From: Dinghuibacter silviterrae
GTDB lineage: Bacteria > Bacteroidota > Bacteroidia > Chitinophagales > Chitinophagaceae
Assembly: GCF_004366355.1 (NCBI RefSeq)
Contig: NZ_SODV01000001.1
Span: 1,922,001-1,986,000, forward strand
Length of the DNA stretch: 64,000 bases
Direction: 5' to 3'
Shown: positions 53,207 to 62,036 of the stretch, in pieces
Layout: each line of letters begins with the position of its first letter
Position numbering within the stretch: the first letter of the stretch is position 1
Notes under the pieces: generated by a model
What the model was told of the DNA's origin: nothing
Database searches by the model: none
The model's input: the letters and a program-made list of their open reading frames with translations, nothing else
Position numbers and translations under genes: made by a program

Positions 53207-53255
53207 GTATTTAGGCGGCGGTCTAAATTGTCCGCTTAGACCACCGCCGAAATAC
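53207..53255 (+). repeat. stem-loop between sigma gene and Dma-like gene
   Basis: A 20-nt arm (53207-53226) pairs with 53236-53255 with 18 of 20 matches around a 9-nt loop. It starts just after the sigma stop. Another perfect hairpin (GGTCGCC/GGCGACC, 53176-53192) sits inside the end of the sigma gene. No T-run follows, so these may tune the ratio of sigma and partner mRNA. Confidence 0.7.
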
Positions 53256-53271
53256 AACAAACCAGAACAAT

Positions 53272-54732
53272 ATGCCCGATAAGGAGTTTGAACAACAGGT
53301 ACGGGAAGGGCTTCAGGGCTTGGAGCTGCCACCCTCCCCGGTGATCCGACAAGCGGTCCTGGATGCGATCCGCCGGCGGAGACGCCGCGGGTTCATCCTA
53401 TGGGTGCCGGTCGGCTTATTGTCGCTGGGCGGGATGCTTTGGGGTGGTTGGTATGCCCTTGAGGGCAGGAAGCCCGTGGGGAGCGGTGCGGCCGTTGTGA
53501 CGAACCGGGTGGGCGTCGCCGGTGGCGCCGTTTCACAGCCGGGCGCGGCGCCGGGCACAGGCCAGACCCGCCCGTCGCCCGCAGCGCAAGGCTCCGGCGG
53601 GAATCGCCCTTCGCCCGCAAATGTTGGGTCAGTCGATGCGCCCGTGACGTCGGGCGCTCGCGCTGAAGGCGGTCGATCTGTGGACGGCACGCCGCAAAGC
53701 GACCGCGCGGGCAGCGCCGGTGTAGCGAACACGCCGTCCGCGACCGGCACCGAGGCTTCGGCCAACGCCGCAGCATCCGCGACCGGCAACACGACCCCGG
53801 CAGTCGCCGCGGCAACCCGCGTAGACACCGCGGCCACCGCATCCTCCCCCGCCGCGCACCCCCGCGGACCCCTTACGTCCGTCGGCGCTACAGCCGACCT
53901 GCACCGGTTCGATTTTTCCGCGGCGCATTTGACGCCAGCCCAATTAAAAAGAAATGCGGAGAAAAAAACTTCCCCCTGGACCTTCCGCCTCAATGGAAAC
54001 CTCGGGTTCTCCGGCCAGGGGCCGTTCCTGCAATTCCATACCCCCGCAAAGACATTGTATGCCCCGTTTATCTCGTCCCCGGGCAGTTTATCCAGCTCTG
54101 GCTCCGGCAACCTGGCTACCGGATATTACGACACCCTGGCCACGCGAAAGACGGGTGCAGGGTGGTCGATCGGGATGAGTGCCTCGCGGCGGTTGTCCGC
54201 ACACCTGCGCCTGGATATGGGTTTGGCGTATGATCACCTGGAAACGAGGATGGGTCCGGTGGCAAAAAACAGTGCTGGCAGTTATTCGGCTTTAGACGCT
54301 TACAATAGCTCGGGCACGAGTCAATCGCTACCCTCGGGGAGCGGGTCGGGGGCCTTTGACTATATCAACCGCTACCGGTTGCTTCGTCTACCCCTGGACC
54401 TTGCCTGGACGGTTACGCCTTCGGCACGATGGACACCGACCTTTTACCTGGGGTTGTCCCCTGCCTTTCTTTTTTCGGGGGATGCGCTGATGTATGCACC
54501 CAATGCCGTGGGCTATGAAAAGAATAAAACGCTGTACCGGCATCTCTCTTTGTACGGGGAGATGGGCGGCATGATAGACTTGTGGCGATCGGGCCGGTTC
54601 GCGTTGGAGGCGGGGCCGTTTATACAATATGGATTTTCCGGTATCCAAAAGGCGACACCGGTAAAGGACCACCTCAATTATGCGGGTCTCCGGCTGGGGA
54701 TCGCGATTCCATCAAAGTCAAACAAGCCATGA
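53272..54732 (+). CDS. Dma-like dual membrane-spanning anti-sigma factor (predicted)
   Basis: A 486-residue protein with three parts. Residues 1-40 are a short cytoplasmic helical head (FEQQVREGLQGLELPPSPVI) ending in six Arg. One membrane helix follows at about 41-63 (GFILWVPVGLLSLGGMLWGG). Then comes a roughly 150-residue low-complexity linker rich in Ala, Gly, Pro, Ser and Thr, and from about residue 235 an outer-membrane beta-barrel (SIGMSASRRLSAHLRLDMGL, LRLPLDLAWTVTPSARWTPT). There is no cleavable signal peptide. This is the layout of the dual membrane-spanning anti-sigma (Dma) proteins reported in Bacteroides thetaiotaomicron. Sitting 67 nt after an ECF sigma gene, it is the likely anti-sigma partner. 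The next gene overlaps by 4 nt (ATGA). Confidence 0.72.
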   Translation: MPDKEFEQQVREGLQGLELPPSPVIRQAVLDAIRRRRRRGFILWVPVGLLSLGGMLWGGWYALEGRKPVGSGAAVVTNRVGVAGGAVSQPGAAPGTGQTRPSPAAQGSGGNRPSPANVGSVDAPVTSGARAEGGRSVDGTPQSDRAGSAGVANTPSATGTEASANAAASATGNTTPAVAAATRVDTAATASSPAAHPRGPLTSVGATADLHRFDFSAAHLTPAQLKRNAEKKTSPWTFRLNGNLGFSGQGPFLQFHTPAKTLYAPFISSPGSLSSSGSGNLATGYYDTLATRKTGAGWSIGMSASRRLSAHLRLDMGLAYDHLETRMGPVAKNSAGSYSALDAYNSSGTSQSLPSGSGSGAFDYINRYRLLRLPLDLAWTVTPSARWTPTFYLGLSPAFLFSGDALMYAPNAVGYEKNKTLYRHLSLYGEMGGMIDLWRSGRFALEAGPFIQYGFSGIQKATPVKDHLNYAGLRLGIAIPSKSNKP

Positions 54733-55358
54733 AAAATATACAAGTGCTCCTGTGCCTGGCCCTGCTGGCCGGGGCAGTGCCCGCAGGGGCGCAAACCGTG
54801 AGCGGCGCGGCGCCCGCGAACGCGCCATCGGCGGCCCACGCGGCGCAACCCTTAAAAGCCTACGGCGTCGCCGATGTGGGTTGGGCCACTCCCGCCCCCG
54901 GCTTCCTCGGAATCGCCTCCGGCGGCCTCCGCCACGGCCGCTGGTCCTGGGGCGTGGCCACGGGCCTGGACAACGCCGGGATCACGTCGGTACCGGTCCT
55001 GGCGGAGACGCGCTGGCGGCTGCAAAACAGGCTGCAAAACAGGCCGCAAAACAATCTGCAAAACAATCTGCAAAACACCCTGGAAGTTTTCCAACAAGTG
55101 GGCGCAAACGCGGTCACCCAAAAGCCGGGCAAGGGCTTCACCGAGACCCAATACCGGGCCGGCATTTACCTTCGCGGCGGGCTCGCCTGGAGACCCGTCA
55201 AGAGCAGGCTTTGGCTGAGCGCGGGCTACCGGTACCGCACATACGATGAAAAAGTAATGGGGAATTTCGACACCCCTGGCTGGGGTTTCACCCTGCACAG
55301 GCACCTCAGCGAGTGGGCGGGTTTTCTGTCGGTGGATTGGCGCTGGGGAGCGAAATAA
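54729..55358 (+). CDS. small outer-membrane beta-barrel-like protein
   Basis: A 209-residue secreted protein: signal peptide LLCLALLAGAVPAGAQ, then a barrel of perhaps 8 strands, alternating hydrophobic and aromatic (YGVADVGWATPAPGFLGIAS, SRLWLSAGYRYRTYDEK, EWAGFLSVDWRW at the end). A loop of five LQN(R/N/T) repeats is inserted near residues 98-117. It has its ATG within the stop of the Dma-like gene (ATGA), so it belongs to the sigma-Dma operon and could interact with that barrel. The frame is open upstream inside the previous gene, but ATG 54729 begins the signal peptide. Its 3' end overlaps queG by 53 nt on the other strand. Confidence 0.7.
   Translation: MKNIQVLLCLALLAGAVPAGAQTVSGAAPANAPSAAHAAQPLKAYGVADVGWATPAPGFLGIASGGLRHGRWSWGVATGLDNAGITSVPVLAETRWRLQNRLQNRPQNNLQNNLQNTLEVFQQVGANAVTQKPGKGFTETQYRAGIYLRGGLAWRPVKSRLWLSAGYRYRTYDEKVMGNFDTPGWGFTLHRHLSEWAGFLSVDWRWGAK
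55020..55079 (+). repeat. in-frame 12-bp tandem repeat, five units
   Basis: Five units of CTGCAAAACAGG and variants (55020, 55032, 55044, 55056, 55068) encode the repeated peptide Leu/Pro-Gln-Asn-Arg/Asn/Thr in the small barrel protein. The first two units are identical. A length change of one unit keeps the frame. Confidence 0.85.
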
Positions 55359-56271
55359 ACGCCAGGTTACGCTGTATTCCTTTGAACTTCGACCTTTTTA
55401 GGGGGGACTCCCGGAAGATCTCCCGGAAGGCTTCTTCGGTAAGGACTTCCCAGTCGGCGGTGGTAAAGTTGAGCACTTCCGGCAATGCCCGGAAACCTTC
55501 TTCCAGGGTGGGTTTGCTGAAGCGGTTCCAGGGGCATACGTCCTGGCAGGTGTCGCAGCCGAACATCCAGTCCTGGAATCGCCCCTCCATGTCGCCGGGG
55601 ATCAGGAGGTCCTTTAGCTCTATCGTAAAATAAGAAATGCAACGGCTGCCGTCAACGACCTTATCGGGGAGGATGGCCTCGGTGGGACAGGCGTCGATGC
55701 AACGCGTACACGTGCCGCAAAAGTCTTTGGCGAACGGGTCGTCGTAGTCCAAAGGAAGATCGACAATAAGGGTGGCGATAAAAAAAAACGATCCTGCGCC
55801 GGGGTGTAGCAGGTTTCCGTTCTTGCCGATCCACCCCAGGCCGCTGCGGACCGCCCAGGATCGTTCGAGCACGGGCGCGGAGTCGACGAATCCGCGGCCG
55901 GCAACCTCACCGATTTCCTCGCGGATACGATGCTGAAAGACGCGCAGCTTTTCCCGGATGACTTCGTGATAATCGCGCCCAAACGCATATTTAGCGATCC
56001 CGGGCGCGCCGGGCGCCTGGGACTCAGAAGGAAAATAATTGAGCAGCAAAGTAATCACGGACTTGGCGCCCGGGACCAGCCGGGTAGGATCGATCCGCAG
56101 GTCGAAATAATTTTCCATGTATCCCATCTTCCCGTGCATACCCGCGGTGAGCCAACGCTCCAGCCTAAAGGCGTCGTCGTCGAGACGGACGGCCCTGGCG
56201 ATGCCGCAGTAATCGAACCCCAGGGCGGAGGCGAAGGATTTGATCAGACGCGTATGACGGGCGGTATCCAT
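55306..56271 (-). CDS. queG: epoxyqueuosine reductase
   Basis: A 321-residue cobalamin and iron-sulfur enzyme that reduces epoxyqueuosine to queuosine in tRNA. The two [4Fe-4S] motifs are seen in CGTCTRCIDACPTEA and FGCDTCQDVCPWN. The N-terminal half has the family features GFDYCGIARA, SVITLLLNYFPSES and RSWAVRSGLGWIGKNGNLLH. The last residues (PSANPPTENPPTR) run over the end of the convergent small-barrel gene (53 nt). Other queuosine genes are not in the window. Confidence 0.93.
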   Translation of the reverse strand: MDTARHTRLIKSFASALGFDYCGIARAVRLDDDAFRLERWLTAGMHGKMGYMENYFDLRIDPTRLVPGAKSVITLLLNYFPSESQAPGAPGIAKYAFGRDYHEVIREKLRVFQHRIREEIGEVAGRGFVDSAPVLERSWAVRSGLGWIGKNGNLLHPGAGSFFFIATLIVDLPLDYDDPFAKDFCGTCTRCIDACPTEAILPDKVVDGSRCISYFTIELKDLLIPGDMEGRFQDWMFGCDTCQDVCPWNRFSKPTLEEGFRALPEVLNFTTADWEVLTEEAFREIFRESPLKRSKFKGIQRNLAFISLPSANPPTENPPTR

Positions 56272-56279
56272 GACAGTGA

Positions 56280-56287
56280 CAAAGGTA
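56280..56287 (-). promoter_or_regulatory. promoter (-7 element) for queG
   Basis: TACCTTTG on the minus strand, perfect TAnnTTTG, 8 nt before the queG ATG. The rest of the gap up to clpB (56288-56427) has no gene. Confidence 0.6.
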
Positions 56288-56427
56288 AGGCGGCCCTGAA
56301 AAAATAGCAGAAAGAACCCGATGTATCTGAAAAACAGTCAGTTAAAACAGATGCCAAGTGTCAGAATTGCACCCGGAAATGAATTGGATTATCTTTTGCT
56401 CCAAAGAACCGGGAGAAAACAAGATAT

Positions 56428-59028
56428 ATGAACCTAAATAATTATACGATAAAAGCGCAACAGGCTGTGGCCAACGCACAGCAGATTGCGTTCAATCACC
56501 AAAACCCGGCCATCGAGACCGAGCACCTGCTGGAGTCCCTCCTGGAGGAAGATGACTCACCCATCGAATACCTTCTGAAGAAGAACAACGTGAACGTGAA
56601 CTATGTGGGGACGAAGGTAGAAGAGGCCATCGGGAAGTTGCCGAAAGTGAGCGGTACCGAACCCGCCCAGCAACTGGGCCGGGACCTGAACGGGGCATTG
56701 CTGAAGACCAGCGGCTACCTGAAGGAGTTCGGGGACGAATTTGTGACACCGGAACACCTGCTCCTGGCCCTGTTGGAAGGCAAGGATGCGACCGCCAACG
56801 TCCTGAGGGACGCGGGCCTGAACAAGAAAGACCTGATCGCGGCGATAAAAGATTTGCGGAAGGGGTCCACGGTGCAGAGCCAGACCCAGGACACGGCCTT
56901 TAACGCGCTTCATAAATACGCCAAGGACCTGAACGAGCTGGCCCGGGCGGGTAAACTCGACCCGGTCATCGGCCGGGATGAAGAAATCCGCCGGACCTTG
57001 CACATCCTGAGCCGCCGGACAAAGAACAATCCGATCCTCGTCGGGGAACCCGGGGTGGGTAAGACGGCCATCGCCGAAGGCATTGCGCACCGGATCGTCA
57101 ATGGGGACGTGCCGGAAAACCTGAAGACAAAAACTATTTTTGCCCTGGATATGGGGCTGCTCATCGCGGGCGCCAAATACAAGGGTGAATTCGAGGAACG
57201 GCTCAAAGGCGTGGTCAAAGAGGTGGGTGAAAGCGAAGGAGAGGTGATCCTCTTTATCGACGAGATCCACACGCTCGTGGGCGCGGGTGGGGGAGAAGGC
57301 GCGATGGATGCCGCCAATATCCTAAAGCCCGCATTGGCCAGGGGCGAGCTCCGGGCGGTGGGCGCCACGACCTTGAACGAATACCAGAAGTTTTTTGAAA
57401 AGGATAAGGCCCTGGAACGCCGTTTCCAAAAGGTCATGGTCGACGAGCCTTCGCAAGAGGACGCCATTTCCATCCTCCGGGGGATCAAGGACCGTTATGA
57501 AACCCACCACCACGTCAGGATCAAGGACGAGGCGATCATCGCCGCGGTGGAATTATCGGCCCGGTACATCACCGACCGCTTTTTACCCGACAAGGCGATC
57601 GACCTGATCGACGAAAGCGCGGCAAAGCTGCGCCTGGAGATGAACTCCATGCCCGAAGAACTGGACGAGCTCGAACGGAGGCTTCGCCAGCTCGAAATCG
57701 AGCGGGAGGCCATCCGGAGGGAGAAGGACGAAGCGAAGCTGAAAGAACTGTCCACGGAAATCGCCAACCTGTCCGTCGACCGGGACACCCTGAAGGCCAA
57801 ATGGTCGCAGGAAAAAGAATTGGTGGAAAAGGTACAGTCGGCCAAGACGCAGATTGAAAACCTGAAACAGGAGGCCGAAAGGGCCGAACGGAACGGAGAC
57901 CTTGGCAAGGTGGCCGAGATCCGCTACGGCAAGATACAGGAGCAGGAAAAGCTGATCAAGGAATATTCCAGACAACTGAGCGAGTCTGGCGAAAAGCGGC
58001 TCCTCAAGGAAGAAGTCGATGCCGAGGACATCGCCGAAAGCGTCGCCAAGGCCACGGGTATCCCCTTGTCCAAGATGCTCCAGGGCGAACGGGAAAAGCT
58101 CCTGCACCTGGAAGAAGAATTGCACAAACGCGTCGTGGGCCAGGACGAAGCCATCGAAGCGGTGGCCGACGCCATCCGGCGCAGCCGGGCCGGTCTGAGC
58201 GATCCCAAACGGCCGATCGGGTCCTTTATTTTCTTAGGGACCACGGGTGTGGGGAAAACGGAGCTGGCCAAGGCACTGGCCGACTATCTTTTCGACGACG
58301 AAGGGATGATGACCCGCATCGACATGAGCGAATACCAGGAGAAACACTCGGTGAGCCGGCTGGTTGGTGCTCCTCCCGGTTATGTGGGGTATGACGAAGG
58401 CGGACAGCTGACCGAGGCCGTAAGGCGCAAGCCGTATTCGGTGGTCCTCCTGGACGAAATCGAAAAAGCCCACCCGGATGTGTTCAACGTCCTGTTGCAG
58501 GTGTTGGACGACGGCCGGTTGACGGACAATAAAGGCCGGGTGGTCAATTTCAAGAATACGATCATCATCATGACGTCGAACCTGGGCAGCCAGATCATCC
58601 AGGAACGTTTCGAAGACGTGACGGAGAGCAACCGGGAAGACGTGGTGGAACGGACGAAGGAAGAAGTGACTGCGCTGCTGCGGCAGACCATACGCCCGGA
58701 ATTTTTAAACCGGATCGATGAAATCATTTTGTTCGAACCCCTTATGAAAAAGGAGATCAGGGGGATCGTCGAAATACAATTGAACAGCCTCAAAAAACTG
58801 CTGGAAGCCAGCGGCGTCAGACTCGATTTCACCGAGTACGCGTTGGCCTACTTAGCGGAGAACGGCTACGACATACAGTTCGGCGCCCGTCCTTTGAAAA
58901 GGCTGATCCAAAAACAAATCATCAACCAGCTCAGCCGGAAGATCTTGTCCGGTGAGATCGACAAGTCCCACCCGGTTTTGGTGGACGTCTTTGACGGAGT
59001 GGTGGTTTTTCGCAACGAGGCACGCTAA
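56428..59028 (+). CDS. clpB: ATP-dependent chaperone ClpB
   Basis: An 866-residue Hsp100 disaggregase that works with DnaK. The order is: Clp N domain (residues 1-150), AAA module 1 with Walker [10 protein letters not shown] near 206-214 and Walker [16 protein letters not shown], the long coiled-coil middle domain (about 410-530, with [19 protein letters not shown]) that distinguishes ClpB from ClpA/C, AAA module 2 with Walker [11 protein letters not shown] near 604-613, and a C-terminal small domain. The 140-nt upstream gap has TATCTTTTG, one base longer than the normal -7 element, about 36 nt before the ATG. I see no CIRCE element. Its terminator overlaps the stop. Confidence 0.97.
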   Translation: MNLNNYTIKAQQAVANAQQIAFNHQNPAIETEHLLESLLEEDDSPIEYLLKKNNVNVNYVGTKVEEAIGKLPKVSGTEPAQQLGRDLNGALLKTSGYLKEFGDEFVTPEHLLLALLEGKDATANVLRDAGLNKKDLIAAIKDLRKGSTVQSQTQDTAFNALHKYAKDLNELARAGKLDPVIGRDEEIRRTLHILSRRTKNNPILVGEPGVGKTAIAEGIAHRIVNGDVPENLKTKTIFALDMGLLIAGAKYKGEFEERLKGVVKEVGESEGEVILFIDEIHTLVGAGGGEGAMDAANILKPALARGELRAVGATTLNEYQKFFEKDKALERRFQKVMVDEPSQEDAISILRGIKDRYETHHHVRIKDEAIIAAVELSARYITDRFLPDKAIDLIDESAAKLRLEMNSMPEELDELERRLRQLEIEREAIRREKDEAKLKELSTEIANLSVDRDTLKAKWSQEKELVEKVQSAKTQIENLKQEAERAERNGDLGKVAEIRYGKIQEQEKLIKEYSRQLSESGEKRLLKEEVDAEDIAESVAKATGIPLSKMLQGEREKLLHLEEELHKRVVGQDEAIEAVADAIRRSRAGLSDPKRPIGSFIFLGTTGVGKTELAKALADYLFDDEGMMTRIDMSEYQEKHSVSRLVGAPPGYVGYDEGGQLTEAVRRKPYSVVLLDEIEKAHPDVFNVLLQVLDDGRLTDNKGRVVNFKNTIIIMTSNLGSQIIQERFEDVTESNREDVVERTKEEVTALLRQTIRPEFLNRIDEIILFEPLMKKEIRGIVEIQLNSLKKLLEASGVRLDFTEYALAYLAENGYDIQFGARPLKRLIQKQIINQLSRKILSGEIDKSHPVLVDVFDGVVVFRNEAR

Positions 59029-59043
59029 ACAGCGTGCCTTTTT
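59018..59043 (+). terminator. terminator overlapping the clpB stop codon
   Basis: AGGCACGCT (59018-59026) pairs with AGCGTGCCT (59031-59039) with loop AAAC and a following T-run. The stem contains the last clpB codons and part of its TAA, and also codes for the C-terminus of the DoxX protein on the other strand. Confidence 0.8.
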
Positions 59044-59462
59044 ACGTAGTGCTGGATAGACATGCTGCCCGACCCCTCGATGCTGAAAAAAATCAACAAA
59101 ACGAGGACGATGATGGAGAAGCCCCATTCTCCCCCTTGCACGTTAAAGGCGGCGTGCGGGGTGTTGACAAAAAACACGGCGCCTACCAGGACAGGGATCT
59201 GGATAATCGAAAAAAAACGGGTAAAAAGGCCGATCACGATAAAAAAGCCCCCCAACAGGTGGGCATAAGGGATGTAATGGGTCAGAAATTCGGACCCCGC
59301 CTGGAAACGGCTGGCGGCAATGATGCCCTCCAACTGCTGGATATGGCCGATAAACCCGACGCCTTTGATGATCAGCATGCACCCCAGGGCGATCCTTAGG
59401 AGAAAGAGAAGGGGCCACGGAACGCGGTCGACCCGGTCATGAAAATATTGCAGGTAGGTCAT
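59025..59462 (-). CDS. DoxX family membrane protein
   Basis: A 145-residue protein with four membrane helices, the DoxX plan: [20 protein letters not shown] (helix 1), [35 protein letters not shown], and [20 protein letters not shown]. DoxX-like proteins are small inner-membrane proteins linked to redox or sulfur chemistry in some bacteria; the role here is unknown. It is convergent with clpB, overlapping it by 4 nt. Confidence 0.85.
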   Translation of the reverse strand: MTYLQYFHDRVDRVPWPLLFLLRIALGCMLIIKGVGFIGHIQQLEGIIAASRFQAGSEFLTHYIPYAHLLGGFFIVIGLFTRFFSIIQIPVLVGAVFFVNTPHAAFNVQGGEWGFSIIVLVLLIFFSIEGSGSMSIQHYVKRHAV

Positions 59463-59516
59463 AGACTATGTTTTAGGAATAGGGCCACAAAAAGGGTACC
59501 TACTTAAACAAATCCG

Positions 59517-59524
59517 TATTTTTG
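59517..59524 (+). promoter_or_regulatory. promoter (-7 element) for the 59553 lipoprotein operon
   Basis: TATTTTTG, perfect TAnnTTTG, leaving a leader of 28 nt. Confidence 0.6.
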
Positions 59525-59552
59525 GCCCCAAATAGCACTCGACCGATTTTCC

Positions 59553-60638
59553 ATGCAAAAGACACTCCTCCAAACATCTACCCGCTATGCCAGGGTTATG
59601 GCTTTTTTTGTGTGTACCCCATTGTTTATGGCCGCCTGTGGCCACAAAGGGGATGACAAGACCAAGACCGGAACCGACACAGTTGCCAAAAAAGCAGATG
59701 TCGTTGACGTCCCTGCCCCGCCCCAGGTGGACCTGACCCCCATCGACACGGCGGCGTACAACCGGAAACTGCTATTTCTCGCCCACAACGACTCCTCCAG
59801 CAAGTTCCTGATACACAGGGATTACCCCCTGGCGGGCGCGATCCTGCCCTTCAAGCGCATCGTGGCCTACTACGGGAACTTCTATTCCAAGAACATGGGT
59901 GTCCTCGGGGAATACCCGCCCGACATCATGCTGGCTAAGCTCAAGGAAACCTGCAAGCAGTGGGCCGATGCCGATCCCGCCACCCCCGTGTTGCCGGCCC
60001 TGCACTACATCTGTGTAACGGCCCAGGGCGCCCCGGGGAAAGACGGTAAGTACCGCGCCCGGATGCCTTTCAAACAAATCGATTCGGCCCTCCACCTGGC
60101 GGCCCGGATACACGCCATTGTTTTCCTGGACGTACAGGTCGGTTTCTCCAACGTACAGGCGGAAATCCCCCTCCTGGAGAAATACCTGTCCATGCCCAAC
60201 GTACACCTGGGGATAGATCCGGAGTTTTCCATGAAGACCGGGAAGCGTCCGGGTACCGTGATCGGCACCATGGACGCCGAGGACATCAACTTCTGCTCGG
60301 ATTACCTCGCCAAACTGGTGAAGGCCAACCACCTTCCGCCCAAAATCTTTATCGTACACCGGTTTACCAGGAACATGGTCACCAATTACCAGAACATCCG
60401 CCTGCATCCCGAGGTTCAATTCATCCTGGACATGGACGGGTGGGGACCCGTCAGCCTGAAGACCGATAGCTATAAGGCGTATGTCGCCCAGGCGCCTGTG
60501 CAGTTCACCGGGTTCAAGCTTTTTTATAAGAACGACGTACGCACGCCGAGGGGTGTTAAAATGTCTGAAACCAGGATGATGACGCCCGCACAGGTGCTGG
60601 CGCTGAAGCCGTCGCCGATCTATATCCAATACCAATAG
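59553..60638 (+). CDS. lipoprotein of unknown function, TIM-barrel-like
   Basis: A 361-residue lipoprotein (CTPLFMAAC, Cys29). After a charged 40-residue spacer, the region from about residue 85 alternates strand and helix: RIVAYYGNFYSKNMGVLGEY, LPALHYICVTAQGAPG, HAIVFLDVQVGFSNVQAEIP, VHLGIDPEFSMKTGK, PPKIFIVHRFTRNMV, PEVQFILDMDGWG. That suggests a TIM barrel of glycosidase or phosphodiesterase type, with Asp and Glu at strand ends. I do not recognise the family. Its stop is 2 nt before the guanine-deaminase-like ATG, so they are probably co-transcribed, though the functional link is unclear. Confidence 0.65.
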   Translation: MQKTLLQTSTRYARVMAFFVCTPLFMAACGHKGDDKTKTGTDTVAKKADVVDVPAPPQVDLTPIDTAAYNRKLLFLAHNDSSSKFLIHRDYPLAGAILPFKRIVAYYGNFYSKNMGVLGEYPPDIMLAKLKETCKQWADADPATPVLPALHYICVTAQGAPGKDGKYRARMPFKQIDSALHLAARIHAIVFLDVQVGFSNVQAEIPLLEKYLSMPNVHLGIDPEFSMKTGKRPGTVIGTMDAEDINFCSDYLAKLVKANHLPPKIFIVHRFTRNMVTNYQNIRLHPEVQFILDMDGWGPVSLKTDSYKAYVAQAPVQFTGFKLFYKNDVRTPRGVKMSETRMMTPAQVLALKPSPIYIQYQ

Positions 60639-60640
60639 GT

Positions 60641-61120
60641 ATGCAACCCGCAGAGATCCGGTATTATCTGCAAAGGGCCATCGACCTTTCCCGCGAAGGG
60701 ATGACCGCAGCCAAGGGGGGACCCTTTGGCTGCGTCATCGTTAAAGACGGTGTCCTTTTGGCGGAAGGGTATAACCGGGTCACCTCCGAAAATGACCCCA
60801 CCGCCCACGCGGAGGTCGTGGCCATCCGGGAAGCCTGCCGGAAACTGGGCACCTTCCAATTGGAGGGCTGTCTTCTTTTTAGTTCCTGCGAACCCTGCCC
60901 GATGTGTCTGGGGGCGATCTATTGGGCAAGACCAATGGCCGTCTATTTTGCGGCGACGCGCGGAGACGCCGCCCGGGCGGGTTTTGATGATGCGGTTATT
61001 TATGGGGAGATCGCCCTGGAGGGCGCCGACAGGAGCATTCCTTTTACACACGTGCCCATGGAAGGGGCGGAGGCCGTTTTTGAGGAGTGGGTCAATAAGG
61101 CGGGGCGAAAGGAATATTAG
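60641..61120 (+). CDS. nucleoside/guanine deaminase (CMP/dCMP deaminase family)
   Basis: A 159-residue zinc deaminase. The zinc site is HAEV (the His and catalytic Glu, after NDPT) and PCPMC (the two Cys), the pattern of the cytidine-deaminase fold. The rest (KGGPFGCVIVKDGVLLAEGY, CEPCPMCLGAIYWARPMAVY, GFDDAVIYGEIAL) is like Bacillus guanine deaminase GuaD, which swaps domains in its dimer, and less like tRNA adenosine deaminase TadA. It would turn guanine to xanthine. It ends 4 nt inside the convergent anti-sigma-like gene. Confidence 0.85.
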   Translation: MQPAEIRYYLQRAIDLSREGMTAAKGGPFGCVIVKDGVLLAEGYNRVTSENDPTAHAEVVAIREACRKLGTFQLEGCLLFSSCEPCPMCLGAIYWARPMAVYFAATRGDAARAGFDDAVIYGEIALEGADRSIPFTHVPMEGAEAVFEEWVNKAGRKEY

Positions 61121-61446
61121 CCCTTCCTTGTGTAAAAATAATAGCCTAGCAAAATAACGGCTAAGATGACCAACAGGGCCACCACCACCCAAAGCAGGGG
61201 AACGGCCAGGGGCGTGCGTCTCGCCCGTTTCGCGGGCGCGAGCTGCTGGTGAAGCCGCTGGTTGAGCTCGCGGGTGGTTTTCCGGAGGGCCTCCCCTTTT
61301 CCTGCGAACGGGCGAAGTCCTTCCAAAGCCTCGCGAAGAAACTCGGACTTCGCGATCTCGGCTTCCAGCCGGCGCGCTTCCTCCTCCGGGAGCTTGCCGT
61401 CCAGGTAGTCCAGCCACTTTTGTGGGTCGGTGTGCTCGTTACTCAT
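61117..61446 (-). CDS. small single-pass membrane protein, probable anti-sigma partner
   Basis: A 109-residue protein: an N-terminal helical part with DPQKWLDYLDGKLPEEEARR and LEAEIAKSEFLREALEGLRP, resembling the zinc-less cytoplasmic head of anti-sigma factors, then a basic stretch, and one C-terminal membrane helix (LLWVVVALLVILAVILLGYY) with a few basic residues after it. It has no periplasmic domain. Its start overlaps the sigma gene by 8 nt, so they are tightly coupled. The anti-sigma role is inferred by position and architecture. Confidence 0.68.
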   Translation of the reverse strand: MSNEHTDPQKWLDYLDGKLPEEEARRLEAEIAKSEFLREALEGLRPFAGKGEALRKTTRELNQRLHQQLAPAKRARRTPLAVPLLWVVVALLVILAVILLGYYFYTRKG

Positions 61447-61996
61447 ATTGTTCCAAGATTTTCTTCAGGTTCCGTTTTCCATTCTGTATATGGCTCTTTA
61501 CTTCCTTCAGGCTATAGCCCGTCTTATCGGAAATGTCCTGGTAGCTGAGTTGATGTAAGTAAAACAAAAGGATGCAATCACGCTGGGGTTCGGTGATCCG
61601 GTCGAGGGCGTCCGGGAGGTGTCTGTCCAGCCTGGCTCTTTCGTACCCTTCCGGTACTTCCGGGTTGGCGATCGCTTCCGGATCCGCCTCGATGATGTCC
61701 CGCAGCAGCCGCTGTTGCTTCCGGTGTTGGAGCACACATTCATTCCGGGCAATCGCAAACAGCCAGGCAGGGAAGGATGTGATCTTCTGCCGGTGCACAT
61801 AACGGATGACTTTGAGCTGGACCTGCTGCACGGCGTCCTTGGCCAGTTCCATGTTGTGCAGGGAGCGCATGCAATAACCCAGCAGCACCAGCGTATATCG
61901 TTCGAGCAATGCCGCCAGCCACTGGTTATCCCCCGTCCGCGTATACATCTCCAACAGATATTCGTCGCTATATAGTTGATAGTTCGAATGCTCCAC
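61439..61996 (-). CDS. ECF-type RNA polymerase sigma factor
   Basis: A 185-residue sigma factor with a GTG start at 61996. Region 2: DNQWLAALLERYTLVLLGYC, then ELAKDAVQQVQLKVIRYVH, and SFPAWLFAIARNECVLQHRK. Region 4: LDRITEPQRDCILLFYLHQL, then SYQDISDKTGYSLKEVKSHI, a helix-turn-helix that would read the -35 box. A near-consensus GAAATTTG precedes the GTG by 5 nt. It is divergent from the NlpC/P60 gene with a 40-nt gap. Confidence 0.87.
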   Translation of the reverse strand: MEHSNYQLYSDEYLLEMYTRTGDNQWLAALLERYTLVLLGYCMRSLHNMELAKDAVQQVQLKVIRYVHRQKITSFPAWLFAIARNECVLQHRKQQRLLRDIIEADPEAIANPEVPEGYERARLDRHLPDALDRITEPQRDCILLFYLHQLSYQDISDKTGYSLKEVKSHIQNGKRNLKKILEQYE

Positions 61997-62036
61997 TCAC
62001 CAAATTTCCATAAATTCGGCGACAATACATTTTACC

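Noticed and set aside
56288-56427. CIRCE heat-shock operator before clpB
   Set aside because: Repeated GTCAG bits are present but no TTAGCACTC-N9-GAGTGCTAA structure.
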